Below, in pieces: positions 1-17,063 of a stretch of DNA of 36,118 nucleotides. The stretch is taken from assembly GCA_946625485.1 (NCBI GenBank), contig CAMOTB010000011.1, forward strand, positions 1 to 36,118. Reading direction: 5' to 3'. This DNA is from an uncultured Bacteroidales bacterium (GTDB taxonomy: Bacteria; Bacteroidota; Bacteroidia; Bacteroidales; UBA932). The position numbers were made by a program, and so were the translations under genes. Under the pieces are notes generated by a model. It saw only the letters and a list, made by a program, of their open reading frames with translations, was not told the origin of the DNA and did no database searches. Each line of letters starts with the position of its first letter. Position 1 is the first letter of the stretch.

Positions 1-8705
<8,705 letters not shown>

Positions 8706-8725
8706 AATGCGTTATGGTTTTAATG

Positions 8726-9643
8726 TTATTGATTCAGAATGGCATCGACCTCTTCGCGGTGCGGGACGCCGGACTGGGCGCCGGGACGGGTGACCGCTAT
8801 GGAAGAGGCGACCGTAGCAAAGCGGGCGGCATCGACCAGGTCCTTTCCTTCGGACAAGGCGGTCACAAGGGCGCCGTTATAGACATCGCCGGCACCGACC
8901 GTATCGACGGCCGTCACCTTGCGGGCCGGAACGAATTCGCGGGTCTCAGCGTTGCAGATGATGGATCCGCTGCTGCCGAGCGTAACAATGACGTTCTGCA
9001 CGCCCTGGGAAAGCAGGAAATCTGCCGCCTGGAAAGCTTCATTGACGGAAGCGATCTTGATACCGGTCAGTTTCTCGGCTTCTGTCTCATTGGGCGTGAT
9101 CAGCCAGAGTTTTTTCAGCACCTCAACGGGAATGGCATCGGAGAACGGGGCCGGATTCAGGACCACCTTGACGCCTTCCTCATAAGCCAGGTCAACGGCA
9201 TGATAGACCGTTTCCAGGGGGATTTCGAGCTGCATGAGCAGGTATTCGGCCTTGCCCAGGACGTTCGCGGCGGCATCGATATCCGAGGGCAGCAGCTCCT
9301 GGTTGGCGCCCGGAGCCACGGCGATGCAGTTTTCACCATCATCGGCCACGAAGATCAGCGCCGTCCCCGTCGGAGAATCCGGGCTGAACTTCATGCACTC
9401 GGTATGGATGCCGTCGGAAGCGAATACGTCTTTCAGCATCCGCCCCTGCATATCATCCCCGACGCAGGTCATGAACAACACATCACCGCCCAAACGGCCG
9501 GCAGCCACGGCCTGGTTGGCCCCTTTGCCGCCATTGGCCTGCATGAAACGGCCGCCACCGATGGTCTCCCCCGGCCGGGGAAGGGATTTGACATAGGCAG
9601 TCATGTCGATATTGGAACTGCCTGCCACTACGATCTTGCTCAT
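8726..9643 (-). CDS. rbsK: Ribokinase (PfkB family)
   Basis: Cytoplasmic, 305 residues, the usual RbsK length. It phosphorylates D-ribose at O5 using ATP, giving ribose-5-phosphate for the pentose-phosphate and nucleotide pathways. Visible motifs: N-terminal GSSNIDM, the PfkB signature GGKGANQA at 38-45, NPAP at 163-166, TPNETEAEKLTG near 183-194, and the anion-hole/catalytic motif DTVGAGD with catalytic Asp253. ATG 9643 is preferred because it starts MSKIVVAGSSNID directly at the first strand; an in-frame TTG four codons upstream is possible but unlikely. A perfect TAnnTTTG box lies 50-58 bases upstream. With the nucleoside hydrolase upstream and the permease downstream it completes a ribose catabolic path. 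Confidence 0.95.
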   Translation of the reverse strand: MSKIVVAGSSNIDMTAYVKSLPRPGETIGGGRFMQANGGKGANQAVAAGRLGGDVLFMTCVGDDMQGRMLKDVFASDGIHTECMKFSPDSPTGTALIFVADDGENCIAVAPGANQELLPSDIDAAANVLGKAEYLLMQLEIPLETVYHAVDLAYEEGVKVVLNPAPFSDAIPVEVLKKLWLITPNETEAEKLTGIKIASVNEAFQAADFLLSQGVQNVIVTLGSSGSIICNAETREFVPARKVTAVDTVGAGDVYNGALVTALSEGKDLVDAARFATVASSIAVTRPGAQSGVPHREEVDAILNQ

Positions 9644-9693
9644 TTTATTCAACAATTTTTAGGTTCATTTTCGGTGGATGGTAATCCATCATT

Positions 9694-9701
9694 CAAATAT
9701 A
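9694..9701 (-). promoter_or_regulatory. Putative internal promoter, -7 box, for ribokinase-permease-GH2 genes
   Basis: Read on the minus strand this is TATATTTG, a full match to the Bacteroidota -7 consensus TAnnTTTG. It sits in the 79-base gap between the CotH-like gene and ribokinase, the widest gap inside the locus. A transcript would start near 9687 with a leader of about 44 bases that can fold a small TGGAT/ATCCA hairpin. No clear -33 TTTG at the ideal distance was found, only a T-rich stretch. Confidence 0.45.
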
Positions 9702-9722
9702 ATAAAAAAGAATGACTAAAAA

Positions 9723-11573
9723 CTACCAAAAAACGATTTCTGCATTCATCCAATGCAACCTGTCCAGATAAAAGCCCCGCATATACTCCACTTCGGCCCC
9801 ATAATCCCCCAAAACCTTGACATTGGGCCAGACATACGTCCCCAGGATATTCCAACGTGCGAAATTGTGATGTGCAGCCCGGCTGAGAGAGGATGCGAGG
9901 ACTGAAATATCCTCCGAGAGCTGTTCCAGACTTGGATAAATGGCCTGCCAGCGGGCCTTGACCGCCGAGGCGAAGGCCGGATCCTTGAACAGGTACCAGT
10001 ACCATCCGGTCCCCGGCCCCTGCTGGGTGTAATTGCGGATATACCAGCCGCGGAAGGAACTGTCCATGCCGGGATGCCCGGAGAAATAATCACAGTTGCC
10101 CAGCGCAAGGTCGAAATCCCATACATGGGCGAAGGTCAGTTTCCCGCCCGGTTCCAGCGTCAGGAACTGGCTCTTGAACAAATCCGCATCGATATTCTTG
10201 GTCAACTCCTGTACGATATACTGACTGACGAAAGAATCCACATCGATCCATGCGGCATAGCCCTCCTGGGGATCCGCCCGGTTCTCCGAGCGCAGGGCGG
10301 CCTCCATCCCCTCGAAGAAATCCCGCACATAGGAGAACTGCTCTTCGGCAGGCTGTTCCGGTTCGTTGAACATGACCGGAACCTTCATCCCTGTGTCGAA
10401 CCAGACCGTCTTGTCTTTCTTGGCCTCAATCTCAAGATAGAAGCCTGAAGGTGAAATCTTCACACGGTCCGCTGAGGTCTCCTTATGCTCTGTGAAATCA
10501 TAGCAGCCCTGATACTCATCATTTAGATACAGTTCCACGGGAAAGGTCTTAGGGGTCCACGGCAGGCCGCAAATCTCAGAAATGCGCATGGCGACCGTAT
10601 TGCGCAGCAAAGTCTTATCGGAATAGTTGGCCAGCAGGACCCAGTCCTTGTCGGCGGGAACGCCGAATAGGGAGGCTTTTTTGTCCAACTTGATCTTGTA
10701 CGGTTTCTTGGGCATGTTCCAGGTGGAATTGCCGCGGCCCCGAATCTGCATCGTCCCCTCAAAATGGCTCATCTCCGAATAACGGTTCTCCGGATCATCA
10801 ATGACGATGCGTCCGGACACATAGACCTCTTTGGAATGGATGGGGGCACCGCCTGCCGTATAGATCCGGATGGTCGGGAAATCCTCGGTCAAAGAAAGGA
10901 TATATCGGACGGAACCACCGCCGGACAGGTCGATCCGGCAAGAAAGATCTTTCCCGAAGTCCAGGACCCCGCCCGTGTAAGGCGTCTCGTCCAGATACAA
11001 ACTCTTCCCCCGGAAGACGAAGCGGGGGACAAGACGGAAACCTGCAGCCCCTTTCGGCAGTTTCCCCGTCCAAAGCATCCCGGAAGGGACTAGTTCCAGA
11101 TCCTCCGGCAAAGCGGGATTGTCCTCCCGCAGAAAGGAAACGCTGTATAGAGACCGCTCCGCAGCATCCGGAATCACGAGCCGATGTCCATTGGACAACT
11201 GGAGGAACAGATAATGATCATCGTATCCGATCCACTGTAGCGCCGCGTCTCCGTCCGCTAAGCCGTCTCCGCCGCCAGGGGCCGGCAACTCCCGGATCCG
11301 CGCATCAAGCACTTCGGTCACACGCATCGGGACCGTGATCACCACGCCGTCTGAGAACCGGATTTCAGCCAAATCCCCTTGAACTGTGATTCCTGAATAA
11401 AAACGAGCGGAATAATAATATGCCAGCAACTTGTCGCGGATGGCGGAAGACTGCGCTTGCGGGTCTTCCCTCTCACACGACAAAGGGAATACCAGCAAGA
11501 TGGCCAGCATTGCCTTCAGGACGGACGTGCGGGAGTGAGGACGTATCCGACTATGGGATAAGCTATAAAACAA
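9723..11573 (-). CDS. CotH-kinase-like lipoprotein
   Basis: A 616-residue protein. Start TTG 11573 overlaps the previous gene by 11 bases and follows GGAG; it gives a basic n-region and a hydrophobic segment ending in the lipobox PLSC (Cys33). The only nearby ATG (11510) would leave almost no n-region. The N-terminal 240 residues are beta-rich with no family I recognise. The C-terminal half is CotH-like: RGRGNSTW near 285, YKIKLDKKASLFG, DKDWVLLANYSDKTLLRN and the acidic HVWDFDLALGN, which matches the metal-binding WDxD segment of CotH kinases. CotH in Bacillus phosphorylates spore-coat proteins. Envelope CotH-like proteins in Bacteroidota have no role I can name, so the function here is unknown. 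It is the last gene of the susC-led block. Confidence 0.8.
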   Translation of the reverse strand: MFYSLSHSRIRPHSRTSVLKAMLAILLVFPLSCEREDPQAQSSAIRDKLLAYYYSARFYSGITVQGDLAEIRFSDGVVITVPMRVTEVLDARIRELPAPGGGDGLADGDAALQWIGYDDHYLFLQLSNGHRLVIPDAAERSLYSVSFLREDNPALPEDLELVPSGMLWTGKLPKGAAGFRLVPRFVFRGKSLYLDETPYTGGVLDFGKDLSCRIDLSGGGSVRYILSLTEDFPTIRIYTAGGAPIHSKEVYVSGRIVIDDPENRYSEMSHFEGTMQIRGRGNSTWNMPKKPYKIKLDKKASLFGVPADKDWVLLANYSDKTLLRNTVAMRISEICGLPWTPKTFPVELYLNDEYQGCYDFTEHKETSADRVKISPSGFYLEIEAKKDKTVWFDTGMKVPVMFNEPEQPAEEQFSYVRDFFEGMEAALRSENRADPQEGYAAWIDVDSFVSQYIVQELTKNIDADLFKSQFLTLEPGGKLTFAHVWDFDLALGNCDYFSGHPGMDSSFRGWYIRNYTQQGPGTGWYWYLFKDPAFASAVKARWQAIYPSLEQLSEDISVLASSLSRAAHHNFARWNILGTYVWPNVKVLGDYGAEVEYMRGFYLDRLHWMNAEIVFW

Positions 11574-12750
11574 GGTGCTCCAGAGCTATATTGCTGCGAG
11601 CTTCCGCAGGATCAAGACGACGGGAATCCGTACTGTAAATGACGAACAGCCGCTCACCAAGGTGCAGGAAACGACAAGCCGGTTCAACATAGAAGGTAGG
11701 GTAATGGATTCCCTCCGGGACAAATTTCGAACGGATATATTCCAGTTGGGTACCGTCGCGGCTGATTCTATAGAATGAAGCCGTGGCACGGTAAACGGAA
11801 CCGTAACCCTCGACCTCTGAGGGACCGAAAGTGTTGCAGAAGAGAAATGTATCCCCTTTGTAGTTGAAAAACTCCGGGCGAGCCGTGATGGCGCCTTCCA
11901 CAAGTTGGAGATTCGAAAACTCGCCGAGGGTCGCATTCCATGTTCCATAAATGACGCCGTTTTCGCTTTGGATCCGGATGGCAAATGCGAAAAGATCCTC
12001 CCGAAGCGGGTGCACGACACCTTCCCAGTACGTCGTTCCTACTTGAATGGCAGACAAGTCCGGAATGGAGACAGTCTCCCAATGGATCAGGTCTTCCGAG
12101 CGGATGATCATGGCCGTGAAACCGTAAGCAAGCGCACTGATAACGGTATAATAAGAGCCTTTGTAACGAACCGCTTCGACATTCATTCCTATTCCAAATG
12201 CAGTTTTCGGACCGCCGTCAGAAAACCAGCGAATCTCCTTTCCAGTGCGCGTCCGGTAATTGTCGAGCACATGGGAGACCGTTATTTCCTCCCCGTCGAG
12301 GGTCATGACTTCCTCCCTGCCCAATTCCTGCTTCTTCAGGTCATAAGGCACATGGATATAAGTGCTCCGCCCGTCGACTCCGGGACAGAACCACAGATGC
12401 AAGGTGGAACCGTCAATGATTCCGGACACGTCGTACGGCGGCCTGAATCTGTCACTGATCCCCTTCCCGGCATACCAGATCTGCCTGATCTCCCGGTGTC
12501 CGATGTCATTGGTTTTCCAACGGACCAGTTTCAGGTCAATGTCAAGATTCCTGGGATGCTCCTTTGTCGTCTCGTAACCGGCATTGTACAAGCCATACCG
12601 CCAACCGTCATATTCGCCGACATACCTGAAATCATGGGCCATCAGTTCGGTTGAAGGATCGGATAAAGACCCCAGCAAGGTATCATGAGAAACCTTGCAG
12701 GACACCGCACTCAAGACAAGTACGAGGCATAACGGTATAAACTTTCTCAT
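11563..12750 (-). CDS. Lipoprotein, predicted beta-propeller fold, function unknown
   Basis: A 395-residue protein with a lipoprotein signal MRKFIPLCLVLVLSAVSC (Cys18). The rest is beta-strand-rich, with short repeated blade-like elements such as RYKGSYYTVISALAYG, SEDLIHWETVSIPD and EFFNYKGDTFLFCNTFG, which resemble GH43/GH32-type or sialidase-type propellers. I do not recognise a named family and cannot point to a catalytic set. It follows its upstream neighbour by 20 bases and overlaps the CotH-like gene by 11, so it is firmly within the operon. A glycan-binding protein or a glycosidase acting at the outer membrane is possible, but unproven. Confidence 0.75.
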   Translation of the reverse strand: MRKFIPLCLVLVLSAVSCKVSHDTLLGSLSDPSTELMAHDFRYVGEYDGWRYGLYNAGYETTKEHPRNLDIDLKLVRWKTNDIGHREIRQIWYAGKGISDRFRPPYDVSGIIDGSTLHLWFCPGVDGRSTYIHVPYDLKKQELGREEVMTLDGEEITVSHVLDNYRTRTGKEIRWFSDGGPKTAFGIGMNVEAVRYKGSYYTVISALAYGFTAMIIRSEDLIHWETVSIPDLSAIQVGTTYWEGVVHPLREDLFAFAIRIQSENGVIYGTWNATLGEFSNLQLVEGAITARPEFFNYKGDTFLFCNTFGPSEVEGYGSVYRATASFYRISRDGTQLEYIRSKFVPEGIHYPTFYVEPACRFLHLGERLFVIYSTDSRRLDPAEARSNIALEHLVL

Positions 12751-12770
12751 CTGAGGGGGGGCTCAAGCCA

Positions 12771-13940
12771 TTAACTGCCCTGCTTCGGCCGAGTCACAGT
12801 CCGCACCCGCTTTGTCAGTTTCGTCTTGTAGATATGGTAGGTCCACTCGGCATGCCTCCCGGTGGAGGCATTGACGTCGGGGGCTTCCTTGCTCACCGTA
12901 AAATAGACGGTGGGTGTTTCCCATTCCTTGATATGTCCGAAGCTGTCGCGGGAAAGGCCCGCGTTATGGTTGCGGGGAAAGCCGCTCACGTCCGCGTCGA
13001 TGCGTGCCAGGGCCGTCCATCGGCCGATGCCGGCGAGGAATCCGTCCAAATCCATATAATCCACTTCCTGAGCGACGGGAATATATGCCGGATAGGTACC
13101 CGGGTGTGGCTGGACGGGACGGACCATGACGATTTTATTCTCCTCCGGAGCAATGGCAAAGTCGCAGTTGCAAGTGTAGTCTGAAGCCCCGTTCAAGTTG
13201 TCCAAACCGGCACGATTCATATCCTTCGCGACACCCAATCCGGGCTTCGACATGTCGGACAGATCCATTTCGCGGAAAACGACACGCGTTCCATTGCTGT
13301 CCCCGATCGTATAAGTCAGCAAGACTTTTCCTTTTTTATCCAACGAGACGGCAGAAGGCTGTCCTACGCCCCAGGATCTGGCATTGCCCCCCAAGGACTG
13401 ATCCCCTTCTTCCGGCCATGTCTTCGGCACCAGCTGAACAGGGTACTTAACCCAGGAAGCCGCATTGAGATCATTGCTGAACGCAACGCCGATTTCGTTA
13501 TAATAATACTCTTTCGGATTGCTCAGGAAAAAGAGGGCATACTTGTAAGAGGTCCCATCCATCTTGAATTGTCCTTCGATCACAGATGGATCACAGGTAT
13601 GATGGCTGTCCCAGCTCAGACTGGGCTGAAGGACGCTGACCGCGGGAGAATGAGTCCCGTTTGCATTCTCGACAATGTGATAGACATTGTCCACCATGAT
13701 GTTTTGGTTCGGGTTTCCGCAGAAGAAAACATGGCTTGTACCATCCGTATTGGCTACGATGGAAGGGCAATAGGAGTAACGGTTCTGGCCGGTAAATCCG
13801 AAGACGAAAGAAGGTTTCGAGAAAATGTAATCCGTTACTTCAATGGTTTCTTCCGGGGTCTCCGGCCCGTTGTCCCCGCCGCAGGAGACGGCGGCGAGGA
13901 CAGACAGGCAGAGCCCTAAGAGATGGAATCCTTTCCTCAT
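12771..13940 (-). CDS. Propeller-like lipoprotein paralogue 1 (possible GH43-like enzyme)
   Basis: A 389-residue protein. ATG 13940 is chosen because it shares ATGA with the nucleoside hydrolase stop and begins the lipoprotein signal MRKGFHLLGLCLSVLAAVSC (Cys20). ATG 13949, three codons further up, is less likely. The body is predicted beta-propeller with the segments YSYCPSIV, WDSHHTCDPSV (Cys116-Asp117-Pro118), SWGVGQPS near 189-196 and SGFPRNHNAG near 325. The same segments occur in the same order in the lipoprotein on the other side of the nucleoside hydrolase (14979-16016), so the two are paralogues. Conserved Asp and His residues suggest an enzyme rather than a plain binding protein. 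Rus-type ribose loci also carry an uncharacterised glycosidase-like lipoprotein; equivalence is my inference. Confidence 0.78.
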   Translation of the reverse strand: MRKGFHLLGLCLSVLAAVSCGGDNGPETPEETIEVTDYIFSKPSFVFGFTGQNRYSYCPSIVANTDGTSHVFFCGNPNQNIMVDNVYHIVENANGTHSPAVSVLQPSLSWDSHHTCDPSVIEGQFKMDGTSYKYALFFLSNPKEYYYNEIGVAFSNDLNAASWVKYPVQLVPKTWPEEGDQSLGGNARSWGVGQPSAVSLDKKGKVLLTYTIGDSNGTRVVFREMDLSDMSKPGLGVAKDMNRAGLDNLNGASDYTCNCDFAIAPEENKIVMVRPVQPHPGTYPAYIPVAQEVDYMDLDGFLAGIGRWTALARIDADVSGFPRNHNAGLSRDSFGHIKEWETPTVYFTVSKEAPDVNASTGRHAEWTYHIYKTKLTKRVRTVTRPKQGS

Positions 13941-14971
13941 TTGCAGCATGCTGGCTTGGAGGTGATGACTTCAACAAAATGCTTGAGGATTGCATCAGCC
14001 TGTTCCTGCGTTACAGTCAGGTACCGACGAGTACCGGCAGGATCCTCGGTAAACAAGGTCGATCCGGCATCAGTCACTTCAATCCGGCCCGGTGCAGACA
14101 CTGTGAACCAGTCTCCGCCTTCCACTGCGTACAATACGGCCGTCGGATCCCAGGTGGGACGATCGTACGGCATAGGCAGATAGGCTTTGTAAGCTTCCAC
14201 CATCGGATGCTGAGGAGCCCAGCCGAAGTCGTTTTCGATGCTGGAGGCAGGATACTTGACTTGGATACCGACTTCAAAAGGAGAAGTAACGACCGGCGTC
14301 GGCCATTGTTCAAAAATAACCTTCGCAGCCGGGATGTCCTTGACGACGTTATACTCATGCGTATCCGGATTGTTGAAACAGCCAGCCATCGTCACCAGAA
14401 GCTTTACTTTCTTGGCTACCAGTTCCTTGCCCGTCATGGGAGAATAACTGTCGGCAGGAGTCTCCAGCAAACGGATCAAGTTGGTGGAAAAGCCTACGGA
14501 AGCAATGACGACAGACCCGTCAGGCTCTGCCGCAAGAAGTTTCCTGTACAGGGTGACAGCCTCAGGATAATCCGCATAACCGGGGTGGGAGCGCGCAAAC
14601 AGAGGCTTTCCTTCCGCATCCTTCAGATCCACGACGGCCTTGGCATAGTTGACGGCTGCATCTGTTTCACAGTCTGCCCCATCCTTGATGATGCCGATCG
14701 GGATGTCGGGATAACCGTACCAGGTGTTCATGATGTCGGCATACTCTGCCGGCGCCTCGCCGTTTTTATTCAAATTAACCGCTAGCAGACGGATCTTACC
14801 GGCGTCTTGATATTTGTAGAGAAGGTCCAGGGCAAGCGCATCATCCACATCGTTGCCCAGATCGGTTTCCATGATAATTGTCATCGGCGCATCCTTTTGT
14901 GTCGGTGCCTTCTGACCACAGGCACACAGGAGCATAGCCGCTGCCGAAAGGAAAAAAAACAATCTTTTCAT
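13937..14971 (-). CDS. Lipoprotein nucleoside hydrolase (IUNH family)
   Basis: A 344-residue protein. ATG 14971 gives the lipoprotein signal MKRLFFFLSAAAMLLCAC (Cys18); a TTG ten codons upstream would spoil it. The Ca-binding, Asp-rich N-terminal motif of inosine/uridine-preferring nucleoside hydrolases is present in the variant METDLGNDVDDALAL (residues 34-48). Family chemistry is hydrolysis of the N-glycosidic bond of ribonucleosides to ribose and base. The lipid anchor puts the enzyme in the envelope, so ribose is freed outside the cytoplasm. Its 3' end shares ATGA with the next gene, and it starts 7 bases after the previous stop. It is the main reason to read this locus as nucleoside/ribose scavenging. 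The base preference cannot be read from sequence. Confidence 0.88.
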   Translation of the reverse strand: MKRLFFFLSAAAMLLCACGQKAPTQKDAPMTIIMETDLGNDVDDALALDLLYKYQDAGKIRLLAVNLNKNGEAPAEYADIMNTWYGYPDIPIGIIKDGADCETDAAVNYAKAVVDLKDAEGKPLFARSHPGYADYPEAVTLYRKLLAAEPDGSVVIASVGFSTNLIRLLETPADSYSPMTGKELVAKKVKLLVTMAGCFNNPDTHEYNVVKDIPAAKVIFEQWPTPVVTSPFEVGIQVKYPASSIENDFGWAPQHPMVEAYKAYLPMPYDRPTWDPTAVLYAVEGGDWFTVSAPGRIEVTDAGSTLFTEDPAGTRRYLTVTQEQADAILKHFVEVITSKPACCK

Positions 14972-14978
14972 TTTCTGT

Positions 14979-16016
14979 TCAATTATGTTTCGATAAATCA
15001 AACTTCGCCGAATAAAGGTCGTAAGACCATAGCCAATCCTCCCCCGTCACACCTGTTGTGAAAAACACCGTCAGCGTGTCTCCGTCAGGAAGGCAGCCTT
15101 TCTCGTCCGTAAGGAAGCCCGGGTTATGATTCCGGGGGAATCCGGACAACTCGGGCGTCACATAACCTATTACCTCCCAGGGATCTTTCTCCGCAAAGAT
15201 ATCTCCGTCCAAAGGCATGCGGGCCACCCGGCACAGGTCTCCTACCCAGGTCGGGATCACGCTCTTGTCGTAGGACTCGGACCTCATTTCCGAAACCATA
15301 TACAGGTAGTCCCCGCCTAGGGCCGGATAGGAATTGGCCGTCAGATGCGGTATATCCTCTTGCTCGCCCAAACGGATGTTGTCCAAATCATTAAGGATGA
15401 CCTCGCGGCGGGAATAGCCGGTCTTGGACCCGCTGTTATGGTAATACACGACGATGGTGGAGTCGTTTTTTACCAGACTGGTACTCTGCCCGGTGCCCCA
15501 TTTATCGCGGCCCTCATAGGGTATCAGGGGGTTGCCTTCAAACTTGATGTACGGGCCTTCGATGGTTTCCGAGACGGCCAGTCCGATCTGGTTGTGATCA
15601 AACCACTGGTCCACACCCAGATAGGTCATGATATAGTTGTAAGTCTTGCCTTTATAGCGGGTCTTGAAGGCCCGGACGTCCGGATCACAAATATGGATGT
15701 GGTCCCATCCGGTCTCTGACGGAGCCACAATCTGCGTTCCAGGTTGCCAGACATAACCGTCCTTCGTAGGAATACCCTTGTACAGATAGACATAGTCGAT
15801 AATCTCAAACGGGTTTTTGTTCTCACACAAAAACCCGTAAATGATCCCGTACTTGTCTATAATGAAACTAGGCGCGTAGTCATAATGCCCAGCGCCTCCG
15901 CTCAGTTCGTAACGGATCTCCGGTATGACCTGGGATGATGTTTTTTCCCCTCCTTCCCGGCACGAAAAAGCCAGGAAGGAAAGGGAAAGCATCATCAGGA
16001 GGACTTTCCTGTCCAT
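14979..16016 (-). CDS. Propeller-like lipoprotein paralogue 2 (possible GH43-like enzyme)
   Basis: A 345-residue protein with a lipoprotein signal MDRKVLLMMLSLSFLAFSC (Cys19). Shared landmarks with the 12771-13940 protein, in the same order: YDYAPSFI, WDHIHICDPDV (Cys110-Asp111-Pro112), KWGTGQST near 172-179, and SGFPRNHNPG. The segment YNEIG/HNQIG followed by a strand with a bound-sugar look (EGPYIKFEGNPL) recalls five-bladed GH43-like propellers, but I cannot assign the family's acid/base set. It starts 3 bases after the BACON-FISUMP gene and is followed 7 bases later by the nucleoside hydrolase. The inferred role is release of ribose or nucleosides from a larger molecule. Confidence 0.78.
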   Translation of the reverse strand: MDRKVLLMMLSLSFLAFSCREGGEKTSSQVIPEIRYELSGGAGHYDYAPSFIIDKYGIIYGFLCENKNPFEIIDYVYLYKGIPTKDGYVWQPGTQIVAPSETGWDHIHICDPDVRAFKTRYKGKTYNYIMTYLGVDQWFDHNQIGLAVSETIEGPYIKFEGNPLIPYEGRDKWGTGQSTSLVKNDSTIVVYYHNSGSKTGYSRREVILNDLDNIRLGEQEDIPHLTANSYPALGGDYLYMVSEMRSESYDKSVIPTWVGDLCRVARMPLDGDIFAEKDPWEVIGYVTPELSGFPRNHNPGFLTDEKGCLPDGDTLTVFFTTGVTGEDWLWSYDLYSAKFDLSKHN

Positions 16017-16019
16017 GGA

Positions 16020-17057
16020 TTAATCCTCCAGTTCAAGGACCTTGACACAACGTACCGGTGCGGCACGGACTTTCTGTCCATCTCCCCAGCCCCAGGCATC
16101 GGTGTAGCCCCAGCTGGAAAGGAACATGCCGCCCATGTTCTTGTTGAGGGATGTAGCAGTACGGAGAACGACCAGCCAGTCACGGTCCCAGTTGCCATAT
16201 TCGTTCAGCCAGCCGGACTGCGGGATGAAAAGGGCACCGCTGGAAGTGACGTTGTCCTTGGTGAGATTGGCCGCGACGGACTTGTCCACACCGACGATGT
16301 AGCCGCGACGCTTGAAACCGTTGGCTGCCGTGGCATTGACCGAAACTGCCTTCAGATTGGCTTCGGAGTCACCCAGCAAGTCGCAGACTTCCTGGCCCGT
16401 CGGGACACGCCAGCCTGCCGGGCAAGGATTGTTGGCATCCGTCCATGCACTGGTCACCCAGTCGTTGCCCTCGTCCGGGACATAACTGTTGACGGCAGAA
16501 ACGAAGTCGGGATTCGCCTTCCCGCCGACCCAGCCTTCCTTGCGGTTGAACTGGTAGCAGTAACCGATATCATCGATCTCGTCCGTGAAAGTACCCGGTT
16601 TGCCGACATTGCGGTTGATCCAGATCAGGCCGTTGATCAGTACCTCGTCATCCGCAAGGGTGAGCAGGCCCTGGACCACCTTGGTCCGCAGGGTCTTCTT
16701 GCCATTTGAGATCAGGAGTTCCATCGTACGGTTCTTGACAAAGGAAGTGGACTGGGTCACAGTCGCCTTGACCGTGGTCTTTCCGCTGCCGGAAGTCTTG
16801 TCCAGAGTGCACCAGTTGGTCTTGGAGGTATTCACCTCGCCGACCTCAATAGTCCAGTTCTCATTGCCGGTGATCGTGAATTCCACCTCCCCGCCTTCTG
16901 CAGGAACGCTGACCGCGACCGGATAGACGGCAAAGAGGGATTCGTCACTCTGGATCTTATAGCTGGGATCCTCGATCCACGTCGCCGCATTCTTGGTGCA
17001 GGAGAGCTGCATCGAAATGACGGCGAAACCGATAAGCATATAGATGATCTTTTTCAT
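16020..17057 (-). CDS. BACON-FISUMP surface lipoprotein (SusE/F position)
   Basis: A 345-residue protein with a lipoprotein signal ending in QLSC (Cys20). Residues of about 42-130 match a BACON domain: paired beta segments with VPAEGGEVEFTITGNENWTIE and a SGSGKTTVKATV turn. From about 140 to the end is a FISUMP-type (Fibrobacter succinogenes major paralogous) domain: LINGLIWINRNVG, NNPCPAGWRVPTGQE, and the C-terminal RAAPVRCVK. It lies 6 bases after susD, where surface glycan-binding proteins usually sit, so the expected role is binding substrate at the cell surface and feeding the SusC/SusD pair. No enzymatic residues are apparent. The BACON plus FISUMP pairing in this slot is unusual in my experience. 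Confidence 0.8.
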   Translation of the reverse strand: MKKIIYMLIGFAVISMQLSCTKNAATWIEDPSYKIQSDESLFAVYPVAVSVPAEGGEVEFTITGNENWTIEVGEVNTSKTNWCTLDKTSGSGKTTVKATVTQSTSFVKNRTMELLISNGKKTLRTKVVQGLLTLADDEVLINGLIWINRNVGKPGTFTDEIDDIGYCYQFNRKEGWVGGKANPDFVSAVNSYVPDEGNDWVTSAWTDANNPCPAGWRVPTGQEVCDLLGDSEANLKAVSVNATAANGFKRRGYIVGVDKSVAANLTKDNVTSSGALFIPQSGWLNEYGNWDRDWLVVLRTATSLNKNMGGMFLSSWGYTDAWGWGDGQKVRAAPVRCVKVLELED

Positions 17058-17063
17058 AATTCA

